64,000 nucleotides of DNA from Achromobacter deleyi (GTDB taxonomy: Bacteria; Pseudomonadota; Gammaproteobacteria; Burkholderiales; Burkholderiaceae_B). The stretch covers positions 2,604,001 through 2,668,000 of the forward strand of contig NZ_CP065997.1 of assembly GCF_016127315.1 (NCBI RefSeq). Direction: 5' to 3'. Each line of letters starts with the position of its first letter. Position 1 is the first letter of the stretch. A program made the position numbers and the translations under genes. Below are positions 36,392 through 46,083 of this stretch, piece after piece. A model generated the notes under the pieces. It did not search any database and had not been told where the DNA came from. It was given only the letters and a program-made list of their open reading frames with translations.

Positions 36392-36996
36392 GCCGCGCGC
36401 TCCGGCCCGATGGCGTATGCCAGGGCGTCGGCCTGCAGGCGCTGCATGGCCGCCAGCCGCTGCCCCGCCTGATCGGCATTGGTGTAGACCAGCTTGACCT
36501 GCACGGCGTCGATCATGCCCAGATAGGCTTCCGCGTAGCGCGCCGCGGCCGCCTTGGACAGCCGGGCGCGCTGGCCGACCCAGGCGCGCAGCCGGGCGTC
36601 GAAATCCGCGCGCAACTGCGCCAGATAGGTTTCGTAGTCGGCGGTGATGGCGCTCTCGAGCGTCTCGGGCGGGACGTAGCTGGCGCGCAGCAGGAAGCGC
36701 AGGTGCAGGGAGTCGCCATGGCGCCCTACCAGATGGGCGCAATAGGCGGAGCCGGGCAGGGCGTTGCCGGCCTCGGCGTCGAAGCAGTCCCGCGCCAGCT
36801 GCATTTCCAGCGCCAGCGCATCGCCGAAGATCTCGCGGTACAGGGCGTCCTTGCTGGCGAAGTGCGTATAGAGCGAGGCTTTGCGGATGCCGACGGTGTC
36901 GGCGATATCGGCGAGCGACGCGCCGTCGTAGCCCTGGTTGGCGAAGTGGCCGAGCGCGGCGTCGAGGATGCGCTGGACGGAAGGGGTGCGTGTCAT
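36388..36996 (-). CDS. TetR/AcrR-family repressor of the adjacent efflux gene
   Basis: 202 residues. Helix-turn-helix: [51 protein letters not shown]. The rest is helical and includes an unusual C-terminal Arg/Gln-rich helix ([21 protein letters not shown]). It overlaps the downstream Bcr/CflA gene by 4 nt. An almost perfect dyad lies 85 bp upstream, the probable operator for autorepression. Confidence 0.93.
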   Translation of the reverse strand: MTRTPSVQRILDAALGHFANQGYDGASLADIADTVGIRKASLYTHFASKDALYREIFGDALALEMQLARDCFDAEAGNALPGSAYCAHLVGRHGDSLHLRFLLRASYVPPETLESAITADYETYLAQLRADFDARLRAWVGQRARLSKAAAARYAEAYLGMIDAVQVKLVYTNADQAGQRLAAMQRLQADALAYAIGPERAA

Positions 36997-37080
36997 GGCG
37001 GGGAAGTCCTGGTCGATCCGCTGAAGGCCGGGGGCGGGCGCCGTTGATGGCCGGCCTTCAGGTGAACGGACTTTAAACTA

Positions 37081-37096
37081 ACTACCGGTCGGTAGT
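37081..37096. promoter_or_regulatory. TetR operator candidate
   Basis: ACTACCG-GT-CGGTAGT is a perfect 7-bp dyad with 2-bp centre, about 85 bp before the TetR start, in the only gap upstream of the TetR-efflux operon. The ACCGgtCGGT core resembles known AcrR/TetR-type operators. Confidence 0.6.
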
Positions 37097-37150
37097 CTAG
37101 TGCCCGGCACGCGCCACGCAGCACGTGGCAGGGGGGCAAGCGCCGCGGAC

Positions 37151-38005
37151 TCAACCCGCGGCGAAATCGGTCGAGCGCGCCAGGGCCTGCCAGGCCTCGG
37201 TCTCGCGCGCCACGTAGGCCTGCTTGTCGGCGATGGCGGCCAGGGTGTCGCTGCCCAGCGGCAGGCGCAGCGGCGGCTCGGCGGCGTTGGCCAGTTCGAC
37301 CATGGCCGCGGCCAGCTTGACGGGGTCGCCGGGTTGCTGGTGGTTCAGGTGCGCGGCCTTCTGGCGCACCTGGCCCGACGTGGCGGCGTAGTCGGCGATT
37401 TCGCCGGGCGCGACGACCAGCGAACTGGCGTCCAGGAAGTCGGTGCGGAAGTAGCCGGGTTCGACCACGGTGGCGTGGATGCCCAGCGGCGCCAGCTCGT
37501 CGTGCAGGGCCTCGGTCAGCCCCTCGACGGCGAACTTGGTCGAGCAGTACGCGCCGAAGCCGGCCCCCGAGCGGAAGCCGCCGATGGACGAGATATTGAT
37601 GACGTGGCCGGCGCGGCGCGCGCGCATGGCCGGCAGCACCGCGCGGGTCACGTTGAGCAGGCCGAAGACGTTGGTGTCGTACATGCGGCGCACGTCGGCG
37701 TCGCTGGATTCCTCGACCGCGCCCAGCAGGCCGAAGCCGGCGTTGTTGACCAGCACGTCGATGCGGCCGAAGGCGTCCAGCGCGGCGGCGACCGCGGCCT
37801 GGGCCTGTTCGGGGCGGGTCACGTCCAGCGCGACCGGCAGCAGGCCGGGCGCCTGGCCCAGGCGTTCGATGATGGCGGCGGTATTGCGGCCGGCGGCGAC
37901 CACGGCGTTGCCGTCGGCCAGGGCGGCTTCGGCGATCAGCGCGCCCAGGCCGCGCGAGGCGCCGGTGATGAACCAGATTCTCTTGAAATTCGTCGGGGTG
38001 TTCAT
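37151..38005 (-). CDS. short-chain dehydrogenase/reductase (SDR)
   Basis: 284 residues. Motifs: FITGASRGLGALIAE at the start, NNAGFGLLG, and ISSIGGFRSGAGFGAYCSTKFAVEGLTEAL with the YxxxK pair. The length and the GFRSGAG segment fit the common retinol-dehydrogenase-like oxidoreductase group. It is divergent from a LysR gene, with a perfect 15-bp palindrome between the starts. The LysR protein is the likely regulator. Substrate unknown. Confidence 0.93.
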   Translation of the reverse strand: MNTPTNFKRIWFITGASRGLGALIAEAALADGNAVVAAGRNTAAIIERLGQAPGLLPVALDVTRPEQAQAAVAAALDAFGRIDVLVNNAGFGLLGAVEESSDADVRRMYDTNVFGLLNVTRAVLPAMRARRAGHVINISSIGGFRSGAGFGAYCSTKFAVEGLTEALHDELAPLGIHATVVEPGYFRTDFLDASSLVVAPGEIADYAATSGQVRQKAAHLNHQQPGDPVKLAAAMVELANAAEPPLRLPLGSDTLAAIADKQAYVARETEAWQALARSTDFAAG

Positions 38006-38063
38006 GCGTTTCTCCAGTCAGGGGGAAGGGATGAAACGCATGGTAGAGAGTCAGGTGTGTTCC

Positions 38064-38078
38064 GAATAGCGGCTATTC
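38064..38078. promoter_or_regulatory. perfect LysR-type palindrome
   Basis: GAATAGCGGCTATTC is a perfect 7-1-7 dyad in the gap between the divergent SDR and LysR genes; it also contains the T-N11-A core of LysR sites. A second partial dyad ATTC-AATA-GAAT overlaps it on the right. Confidence 0.6.
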
Positions 38079-38140
38079 AATAGAATGATAATCAACTTTT
38101 ATTTGCCAATAGGCCGCCCCGACCGGCCGGGAGACCTGCC

Positions 38141-39079
38141 ATGAATGAAGTCCGCGCCCTGACCATCTTCGTGCGCACCGCCATGCTGGGCAGCCTGCGC
38201 AAGGCCGCCGTGGACCAGGGCATTTCGCCGCAGGCGGCGAGCCACGCGGTGATGCAGCTGGAGAAATCGCTGGGCGTGCAACTGCTGCGCCGGACCACGC
38301 GCAAGCTGAGCCTGACCGAGGAAGGGCGGCGGCTGCTCGACAGCGCCAGCCCGGCGCTCGGCCTGCTGTCCGAAGCGCTGGCGGATGCGCGGCGCGCCGG
38401 CGACGAGATCAGCGGTCCGCTGCGCATCAGCGCGCCGCGGTCGCTGATCCACTGCATGCTGTGGCAGCACGTGCTGGCGTTCGCGCGTGAATATCCCGCG
38501 GTGCAGCTCGACGTGCATTTCGACGACCGTTTCACCGATCTCGTCAGCGACCGGGCCGACGTGGGTTTTCGCGGCGGTTCGTTGCCGGCGGCGGGCACCG
38601 TGGCGCGCCGGCTGCTGCCGATCCAGCTGCTGATCTGCGCCGCGCCCGACTACCTGGCGCGCCACGGCGCGCCCGCCGATATCGACGACCTGGCGCGGCA
38701 TCGCTGCACGGGGTACATCCACGCCAACACGGGCAAGCTCGCGCCGTGGGCATTCCAGGTCGATGGCGAACAGGTCTACCGCGAGATCACGCCGGCGCTG
38801 TGCATGAACGACATCGACGCCGAGGTCCAGACCGTGCTGGCGGGCGAGGCCATCGGCCAGCTGGGCAGCTTCAGCGCCGTGCCGCACATCCGCGCCGGCC
38901 GGCTGGTGCCTTTGCTGCTGCGGCACGTGGTGTATCTCGAGGGCATCTACCTGTACTACGGGCGCCGCACCGAGCAACCGCTGCGCGTGCGGACGTTCGT
39001 CGACTTCATGGTCAGGCAGCTGGAAGGCAACCGCCAGTTCTTCCTGGAGCCTGGCGAGCTGGCGCGGGCGTGGGGCTAG
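38141..39079 (+). CDS. LysR-family transcriptional regulator
   Basis: 312 residues. Winged helix-turn-helix: LTIFVRTAMLGSLRKAAVDQGISPQAASHAVMQLEKSLGVQLLRRTTRKLSLTEEGR. The effector domain contains GPLRISAPRSL and HFDDRFTDLVSDRADVGFRGG, as in the AaeR/DsdC-like subgroup that often controls an adjacent oxidoreductase. It is divergent from the SDR gene with the palindrome at 38064-38078. Confidence 0.94.
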   Translation: MNEVRALTIFVRTAMLGSLRKAAVDQGISPQAASHAVMQLEKSLGVQLLRRTTRKLSLTEEGRRLLDSASPALGLLSEALADARRAGDEISGPLRISAPRSLIHCMLWQHVLAFAREYPAVQLDVHFDDRFTDLVSDRADVGFRGGSLPAAGTVARRLLPIQLLICAAPDYLARHGAPADIDDLARHRCTGYIHANTGKLAPWAFQVDGEQVYREITPALCMNDIDAEVQTVLAGEAIGQLGSFSAVPHIRAGRLVPLLLRHVVYLEGIYLYYGRRTEQPLRVRTFVDFMVRQLEGNRQFFLEPGELARAWG

Positions 39080-39098
39080 CCGCGTCAGGCCTGTCGCC

Positions 39099-39719
39099 TC
39101 AGGTTCGCGGCGTCTCGCTTTCCAGCACCGCCAGCACCCCGATGATGAGCGCCTGCATGCCCTGATCGAGCTCCGCCTCCATCTCGGCTTCCTCGGCGGT
39201 GCGCGCCGCCTCGACCACCGGCTCCAGGCCGGCCACCGAATACACGGTGTCGGCCACCGCCATGCAATGGAACGCCACCGTCGCCAGCAGCATGCGCGCC
39301 TGTTCTTTTGAAATACCGTAGGCGTGGGCGATGTGGCGCTGGTGCCCTTCGATCTTGGCGATCATCGACGGCGTGGCCGCCAGCCGCCGGATCACGTAGG
39401 GCGTCACGCCCGGATGCGCCTTGACGAATTCCCGCACGGATGCGGTGAACACGGTCAGGTATTCCTTCAGCCCGCCGCGGCCGTTGCCGCTCGCTTGCGG
39501 GATCTGCCAGCGCTTGAAGATCTCCTCGGCGATCAGGCGCTTGAGCGCCTCGAGGCTGGGCACGTGCTTGTAGAGCGCCATGTGGCTGACGCCCAGCGCG
39601 GCGGCGACGCCGACGAAGGTGAGGTTGGGCAAGCCCATTGCAATGCCGGCGTCGGCAATCCGCTCCAGGGTGATGGTGGGCGGGCGGCCCCGCGCCGGAC
39701 GGCGCTCTGGCGGGTTCAT
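39099..39719 (-). CDS. TetR-family regulator next to the siderophore uptake operon
   Basis: 206 residues. The ATG at 39719 has AAGGA 6 nt upstream; the frame is open 25 codons beyond but without a site. Helix-turn-helix: TLERIADAGIAMGLPNLTFVGVAAALGVSHMALYKHVPSLEALKRLIAEE; this GRPPT-type start is common to a TetR subgroup with a C-terminal all-helical domain. It is divergent from the ABC operon, and two 27-bp direct repeats and a Fur-like site lie between. It probably controls that operon together with iron supply. Ligand unknown, perhaps the siderophore. Confidence 0.9.
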   Translation of the reverse strand: MNPPERRPARGRPPTITLERIADAGIAMGLPNLTFVGVAAALGVSHMALYKHVPSLEALKRLIAEEIFKRWQIPQASGNGRGGLKEYLTVFTASVREFVKAHPGVTPYVIRRLAATPSMIAKIEGHQRHIAHAYGISKEQARMLLATVAFHCMAVADTVYSVAGLEPVVEAARTAEEAEMEAELDQGMQALIIGVLAVLESETPRT

Positions 39720-39773
39720 GTCTGGTCCTTGGTGATGACGGCGGCTATCCGTCACTTTAACCCGCGCACGATT

Positions 39774-39831
39774 ATTTAGTTTATGGCAATGCAACTAATT
39801 CAGGATTTAGTTTATAGTCATGCAAATAATT
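39774..39831. repeat. two 27-bp direct repeats before the siderophore operon
   Basis: Copies at 39774-39800 and 39805-39831 match at 23 of 27 bases and start 31 bp apart, three helical turns. Each contains TTTAGTTTAT and ATGCAA-TAATT blocks. Copy 1 includes the dyad TAGTT-N11-AACTA. They lie in the gap between the TetR gene and the ABC operon start and are probably TetR operators. Confidence 0.6.
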
Positions 39832-39835
39832 ATCA
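39821..39835 (+). promoter_or_regulatory. Fur-box candidate
   Basis: TGCAAATAATTATCA matches the 7-1-7 Fur core TGATAATnATTATCA at 12 of 14 defined bases. It overlaps the second 27-bp repeat and lies 25 bp before the first gene of a ferric-siderophore uptake operon, the expected place for an iron-responsive repressor site. Confidence 0.55.
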
Positions 39836-39859
39836 CCAACATCTGGGTAGTCCGATTTC

Positions 39860-41659
39860 ATGAGCACGTCCGCAGTCGCCGCGGCCACCCCTGGCCCGCT
39901 CAGGCAAGTGTTGTCCCCGATCCGCGGGCAACTGATCGCCGCGGCGGTATTGGCCTCGGTGGGCACCATGCTCACACTGGCGCCGCTGGCGGGCATCGCG
40001 CACATCGCGAAGCTTCTGCTGGCCGCCCTCGACCTGGCGGACGCCGCCCGCGCGGCGGTGCAGGCGGAACTCTGGTGGGTGGCGGGCGCCAGCGTGATCT
40101 GCCTGTTCGCCGGCATGGCGCTGGTGTCCGCCGGCGAACTGACCGCGCATCTGGCCGATAACCGCGTCACGCACCACCTGCGACTGGCCGTGGCGCGGCG
40201 GCTGGCGCAGGCGCCGCTGGGCTGGTTCAGCGGCAAGGCGTCGGGCGAGGTCAAGCAGGCGATGCAGGACGACATCGCCACGCTGCACAGCCTGACCGCG
40301 CATTTCTACACGGCGGTGGGGCGCGCGGCGGGCGCCATCGGGCTGTCGGTCATCTACCTGTTCGCGCTGGACTGGCGCATGGCGCTGGCGGCGTTGCTGC
40401 CGTTTCCGGGGTTCTTCCTGTTCCTGCGCCGCGCCATGAAAGCCGGCGGCGGCGAGATGCAGGCCTTCGTCACCCGGCTCGAACGCCTGAACGGCGCGAC
40501 AGTCGAGTTCGTCGGCGGGATGCCGGTGGTCAAGGCGTTCGGCGCCGGCGGCAAGGCGCATCGCGGCTACCACGAGGCCGTGGATGGACTGGCCGAGGCC
40601 TTCGTCCGTTTCACCCGCCCGCTGGTGGCGTCGATGGCCCATGCGCACGCCATGATCGCCCCGGTCACGGTGCTGGGCGTGGTGTTGGCCAGCGGCGCGC
40701 TGTTTGTCGGCCTGGGATGGATCGCGCCGGTGCAGGTGCTGCCGTTCGCGCTGGTGGCGCCGGCCATCTGCGCGCCGGTGCTGCTGTTGCATACCTTGCT
40801 GCACGACCTGGGCAGCGCCACGGCCGCCGCGCAACGCGTGCTGGCGTTGCTGCGCACGCCGGTGCTGGCATCGCCCGAGGCCGCACGCCGCGGGACGCCG
40901 GCCGGCCACGAGGTGCGTTTCGAGAACGTCGCCTATGCCTATGGCGAGTCACGCCAGGTATTGTCGAACATCAGCTTCACGCTGGAGCCCGGCACCGTGA
41001 CGGCCGTCGTCGGGACGTCGGGCGCGGGCAAGTCCACGCTGGCGCGGCTGCTGCTACGGTTCTTCGATCCGGACGAGGGGCGCATCACGCTGGGCGGGGT
41101 GGACCTGCGGCACATCGAGACCACGCAGCTCTACCGGCGCATCGGCTTCGTGTTGCAGGAGGTGCGCCTGATCCACGCCAGCATCCATGACAACATCGCG
41201 CTGGGCCGGCCGGCGGCCAGCCGCCTGGAGGTCGAGGCCGCCGCGCGCGCCGCCAACATCCATGAACGCATCCTGGCGCTGCCGCGTGGCTACGATTCGG
41301 TGGTTGGCGAGGACGCGCAGCTGTCGGGCGGGGAGCGCCAGCGCGTGAGCATCGCGCGCGCCGTGTTGCTCGATGCGCCGGTGCTGGTGTGCGACGAGGC
41401 CACGGCGGCGGCCGATGCCGGCAACGAGGTGGCGATCCAGGAGGCGCTGTCGCGTTTCGCGCAAGGGCGCACGCTGATGGTGATCGCGCACCGGCTGGAC
41501 ACGGTGATGCACGCCGACCGCATTCTCGTGCTGGAGGATGGCGCCATCGTCGAGCAGGGCCGTCACGATGCGCTGCTGGCGCTGGGCGGCCGCTATGCCC
41601 GGCTGTGGACGCTGGGCGGCTACGACGTGGCGGCGGAACAGGCGGGGGCGTCATGCTGA
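39860..41659 (+). CDS. ABC transporter, fused permease-ATPase (YbtP/PchH-like)
   Basis: 599 residues. N-terminal six-helix exporter-type membrane domain (about 20-320) and C-terminal ATPase: Walker A GTSGAGKST (385-393), signature LSGGERQR, Walker B VLVCDEATAAAD, H-loop VIAHRLD. In Yersinia YbtP/YbtQ and mycobacterial IrtA/IrtB, such paired proteins of exporter fold work with siderophores, and P. aeruginosa has PchHI in the pyochelin cluster. It overlaps the next gene by 7 bp and heads a six-gene operon, so heterodimer formation with the next protein is likely. No siderophore synthesis genes are near. Confidence 0.92.
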   Translation: MSTSAVAAATPGPLRQVLSPIRGQLIAAAVLASVGTMLTLAPLAGIAHIAKLLLAALDLADAARAAVQAELWWVAGASVICLFAGMALVSAGELTAHLADNRVTHHLRLAVARRLAQAPLGWFSGKASGEVKQAMQDDIATLHSLTAHFYTAVGRAAGAIGLSVIYLFALDWRMALAALLPFPGFFLFLRRAMKAGGGEMQAFVTRLERLNGATVEFVGGMPVVKAFGAGGKAHRGYHEAVDGLAEAFVRFTRPLVASMAHAHAMIAPVTVLGVVLASGALFVGLGWIAPVQVLPFALVAPAICAPVLLLHTLLHDLGSATAAAQRVLALLRTPVLASPEAARRGTPAGHEVRFENVAYAYGESRQVLSNISFTLEPGTVTAVVGTSGAGKSTLARLLLRFFDPDEGRITLGGVDLRHIETTQLYRRIGFVLQEVRLIHASIHDNIALGRPAASRLEVEAAARAANIHERILALPRGYDSVVGEDAQLSGGERQRVSIARAVLLDAPVLVCDEATAAADAGNEVAIQEALSRFAQGRTLMVIAHRLDTVMHADRILVLEDGAIVEQGRHDALLALGGRYARLWTLGGYDVAAEQAGASC

Positions 41660-43422
41660 AGACCTTCCTGCTGTTGCTGGGCAAGGAGGCGCCCGTGCTG
41701 CGGCGTTATGCCTGGATGGCCGTCGCCTATGGCGTGCTGTGCGGGCTGGCCATCACCTCGCTGGCGCCGGTGCTGATCCATCTGCTTGACGGTGACGTGC
41801 GGCGGGTGGCGCCCTGGCTGGCGTTGCTCGTGGCCGAGGTGGCGGCCTGCTGGCTGCTGCGGCGCCAGGTGGAGCGGGCCGGCGTGCGCGTGGGCGTGGC
41901 CATCCTGCAAAGCGGTCGCCATCGCCTGGGCGAGCACGTGGCGAGCCTGCCGGTCGGATGGTTCACGCCGGCGAACACGGCGCGTCTGGGGCATGTGGTC
42001 ACGCAGGGCATGATGGCGGTGGCCCAGCTTCCCGCGCACGTGTTCACGCCGGTGCTCACCGGGATCGTGACGCCGATGGTGCTGGTCGTCGCGCTGTTCG
42101 CGCAGCACTGGCTGCTGGGCATGATCGCGCTGCTGGCGTTGCCGCTGCTGGCGGGCATGCTGGCGCTGACGGCCGCCATGTCGCGGCGGGCGGACGACGC
42201 CTTCCATCGCAGTTTCGCCGACGCCAGCCAGCGCGTGGTGGAGTTCGCCCAGGCGCAGTCGGTGCTGCGCGCGTTCAATGGCGACGGTGGCGGATTGCGG
42301 TTGCTGGAGCAGGCGGTCGAACGCCAGCGCCAGGCCGGCGCGCGGCTGATCGGGTTGTCGGCGGGGGCGGCCGTCCTGAATGCCTGGGCCGTGCAGGCGG
42401 CGTTCGCCGCCATGCTGATGGCGGCGGTGTGGTGGGCCAATGGCCTGGCGGGCGGTCCGTTGGCGTCCGGGGCGGTCGTGGCGGTCATCGTCTCGCTGGT
42501 GCTGGCGGCCCGCTACGTCGATGCGCTGCTGGAGGTGGCGGGCTATGGCGAGGTGCTGCGCGGCGCGCGCGGGCAGCTCGATGCTATTGCGGCGCTGTTC
42601 GCGGTGGAACCGTTGCCGGAGCCCGAAGCGCCGCAGGCGCCGCGCGATGGCGCGATCGAGCTGCGCGGGGTGGACTTCCGCTACGCGCCGGATGAACCGG
42701 ACGTGTTGCGCGACGTGACGCTGCGCATCGCGCCGGGCAGCATGGTCGCCCTGATCGGCGAGTCCGGCTCCGGCAAGACCACGCTGGCGCGGCTGATCGC
42801 CCGCTTCTTCGACGTGACCGCGGGCAGCGTCAGCGTCGGCGGCGTGGACGTGAGGCAGATCGCCAGCGCGCGCCTGGCCGGCCAGATCAGCCAGATCTTC
42901 CAGGACAACTACCTGTTTTCGGGCAGCATCGCCGACAACATCCGCGTCGGCAAGCCGGACGCCAACGACGCCGAGGTCATGGAGGCCGCGCGGCAGGCGG
43001 GCGTGGCGGCGATTGCCGAACGGCTGCCGCAAGGCCTGGACACGCCGGTGGGCGAGGGCGGCGCGCGCCTGTCCGGCGGCGAGCGCCAGCGCGTCGCCAT
43101 CGCCCGCGCGTTGATCAGCGCCGCCCCGATCCTGCTGGTGGACGAGGCGACCGCGGCGCTGGACGCGGAGAACCAGATCGTCGTCACCGAGGCGCTGGCG
43201 CGGCTGCGCGGCCGGTGCACGCTGGTGGTGATCGCGCACCAGTTGTCCACGGTGGCAATGGCCGACCAGATCGTGGTGCTGGAAGCCGGCCGCGTCGTCG
43301 AGCAGGGCTCGCCCGCGCTGCTGCGCGCAAGCCAGGGGCGCTATGCGCGATTCCTGGCGCAACGCCGGGCCGCCAAGGGCTGGCGCATCGCCGCCGCGGA
43401 ATCGGACGAGGTGTGCGGCTGA
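41653..43422 (+). CDS. ABC transporter, fused permease-ATPase, second half-transporter (YbtQ/PchI-like)
   Basis: 589 residues. The ATG at 41653 overlaps the previous gene; the frame is open much further upstream, but that is shadow. Membrane domain about 15-310, ATPase 340-570 with Walker A GESGSGKTT (369-377), signature LSGGERQR, Walker B ILLVDEATAALD and VIAHQLST. Both copies keep complete ATPase motifs, so both sites could hydrolyse ATP. It probably pairs with the preceding protein. Import of ferri-siderophore across the inner membrane or release of iron from it is the family precedent. Confidence 0.92.
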   Translation: MLKTFLLLLGKEAPVLRRYAWMAVAYGVLCGLAITSLAPVLIHLLDGDVRRVAPWLALLVAEVAACWLLRRQVERAGVRVGVAILQSGRHRLGEHVASLPVGWFTPANTARLGHVVTQGMMAVAQLPAHVFTPVLTGIVTPMVLVVALFAQHWLLGMIALLALPLLAGMLALTAAMSRRADDAFHRSFADASQRVVEFAQAQSVLRAFNGDGGGLRLLEQAVERQRQAGARLIGLSAGAAVLNAWAVQAAFAAMLMAAVWWANGLAGGPLASGAVVAVIVSLVLAARYVDALLEVAGYGEVLRGARGQLDAIAALFAVEPLPEPEAPQAPRDGAIELRGVDFRYAPDEPDVLRDVTLRIAPGSMVALIGESGSGKTTLARLIARFFDVTAGSVSVGGVDVRQIASARLAGQISQIFQDNYLFSGSIADNIRVGKPDANDAEVMEAARQAGVAAIAERLPQGLDTPVGEGGARLSGGERQRVAIARALISAAPILLVDEATAALDAENQIVVTEALARLRGRCTLVVIAHQLSTVAMADQIVVLEAGRVVEQGSPALLRASQGRYARFLAQRRAAKGWRIAAAESDEVCG

Positions 43423-44363
43423 TGCGTGCGGGTCTGGTCGGCGTATTCATCGTGCTGTGCGGCGCGTCGTTGCTGGTGGGCGCGCGGCAGATGGCGTGGT
43501 CGCAGGTGTTTTCGCTGTCGGGCGACGACTGGCTGACGCTGACGGCGAGCCGGTTGCCGCGCCTGGCGGCGCTGGTGCTGACGGGCGTGGGCCTGTCGGT
43601 CTGCGGGGTGATCCTGCAACACGTCGTGCGCAACAAGTTCGTCGAACCGGCCACCTCGGGCGGGCAGGATGCCGCCAAGTTCGGCATCCTGGTGTCGCTG
43701 ACGCTGGCGCCCGCCGCCGGCACGGCGGCGCGGATGCTGTTCGCGCTGGTCTTCTGCCTGGCCGCCAGCCTGCTCTTCGTGGCGATCGTGCGCCGCGTGA
43801 AATTCAAGAACACCGTGCTGGTGCCGGTGATCGGGCTGATGTATGGCGGCGTGCTGAGCGCGCTGGCGGAGTTCTACGCCTACCGCCACAACATCCTGCA
43901 GAGCATGCAGGGCTGGATGCTGGGCGACTTCTCGCGGATCGTGCAGGGCCACTACGAGATCATCTACCTGATCCTGCCGATCGTCGCGCTGACGTATCTG
44001 TACGCGCACCGCTTCACCGTGCTGGGCATGGGCGAGGGCATGGCGTCGAGCCTGGGGCTGAACTACTCGGCTACCGTAGCGCTGGGGCTGGTGCTGGTGG
44101 CCGTGACGGTGTCCGCCACGGTCATCACGGTCGGCGCCATTCCCTTCGTCGGCCTGGTGGTGCCGAATCTGGTGGCGCTGCATTACGGCGACAACCTGGG
44201 CCGCACCCTGCCGCTGGTGGCGCTGGGCGGCGCGTCGCTGCTGCTGGCCTGCGACGTGCTTGGCCGCCTGTTGATCCACCCGTTCGAGGTGCCGATCGGC
44301 CTGACCGCGGGCGGGCTGGGCGGCCTGCTGTTCCTGGCGCTGATCTTCTGGAAGCACCGATGA
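43422..44363 (+). CDS. FecCD-type ferric-siderophore permease 1
   Basis: 313 residues with eight to ten membrane helices, FecCD/BtuC family. The helix with RLPRLAALVLTGVGLSVCGVILQHVVRNKFVEPATSGGQDAAKFG is the signature R-x-P-R region with GxxxQ; the segment AIPFVGLVVPNLVALHYGDNLGRTLPLVALGGA is the family's coupling-helix region. The start ATG overlaps the stop of the ABC gene by one base. With the next permease it should form the heterodimeric channel of a type II importer, FatC/FatD style. Confidence 0.9.
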   Translation: MRAGLVGVFIVLCGASLLVGARQMAWSQVFSLSGDDWLTLTASRLPRLAALVLTGVGLSVCGVILQHVVRNKFVEPATSGGQDAAKFGILVSLTLAPAAGTAARMLFALVFCLAASLLFVAIVRRVKFKNTVLVPVIGLMYGGVLSALAEFYAYRHNILQSMQGWMLGDFSRIVQGHYEIIYLILPIVALTYLYAHRFTVLGMGEGMASSLGLNYSATVALGLVLVAVTVSATVITVGAIPFVGLVVPNLVALHYGDNLGRTLPLVALGGASLLLACDVLGRLLIHPFEVPIGLTAGGLGGLLFLALIFWKHR

Positions 44364-45306
44364 TGCGCCGGGCTCCACGGCAACTGGCCTGGCTGCTCGT
44401 CATCGCCCTGGCGCTGGCGTTCCTGTTCCTGGGCGCCGGCTTCGATTTCGACTACGTCATCCCCAAGCGGCTTGCGCGGCTGGCGGCCATGCTGATCGGC
44501 GGCGTGGCCATCGCCTGGTCGTCGATCGTGTTCCAGACGCTGACGGGCAACCGCATCCTGACGCCGGCCATCATGGGCTACGAGGCGGTCTACCTGTTGC
44601 TGCAATCGCTGCTGGTGCTGGCGCTGGGGGCGCAGAGCCTGGTGCTGCTGGGGGCGAACGGCAATTTCTTCCTGTCCGTGGCGGTGATGCTGGGCTATTC
44701 GTGGCTGATCCATCGCGGATTGTTCCGCCAGGGCCGGCAGAACGTCTATTTCCTGCTGCTGGTGGGGTTGGTGCTGACGATGGTGATCGGCACCTTCACG
44801 CAGTTCGTGCAGCTCAAGACCAGCCCCGGCGAGTTCTCGATCCTGCTGGGGTTCTCCCAGGCGTCGTTCAACAAGACCGAACCGGCGCAGTTGCTGGTGT
44901 CGGGCCTGCTGGTGGCGGGCGTGTGCCTGGCCGGCCTGAAGACCTTGCCGACGCTGGATGTGATGTCGCTCGGACGCGATCAGGCGATGTCGCTGGGCGT
45001 GGATTATCAGCGCCAGGTGCGGCGGCATCTGGCGCTGATCGCCACGCTGGTCGCGGTATCGACCAGCCTGCTGGGACCCACGGCGTTCATGGGCATCTTC
45101 GTCGCCAACATGGCCTATGCGCTGGCGCGCACGCGTCGCCACCGGGTCACCCTGCCCACTGGCTGCGCCATCGCGATCGGCCTGTTCCTGCTGGCCCAGT
45201 TGGCGGTGGAGCATCTTTTCAACTATCGGACCACCGTCGGCATCCTGGTCAACCTGGTGTGCGGCGCCTGGTTCCTGGCGCTGATGGCGCGGGCGCGGGG
45301 CACGGC

Positions 45307-45310
<4 letters not shown>
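44360..45310 (+). CDS. FecCD-type ferric-siderophore permease 2
   Basis: 316 residues, eight to ten membrane helices. Signature region RLARLAAMLIGGVAIAWSSIVFQTLTGNRILTPAIMGYEAVYLLLQ, later LLGPTAFMGIFVANMAYALARTRRHRVTLPTG. The ATG at 44360 overlaps the previous stop (ATGA). FatC-type partner of permease 1. Confidence 0.9.
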
Positions 45311-46079
<769 letters not shown>

Positions 46080-46083
<4 letters not shown>

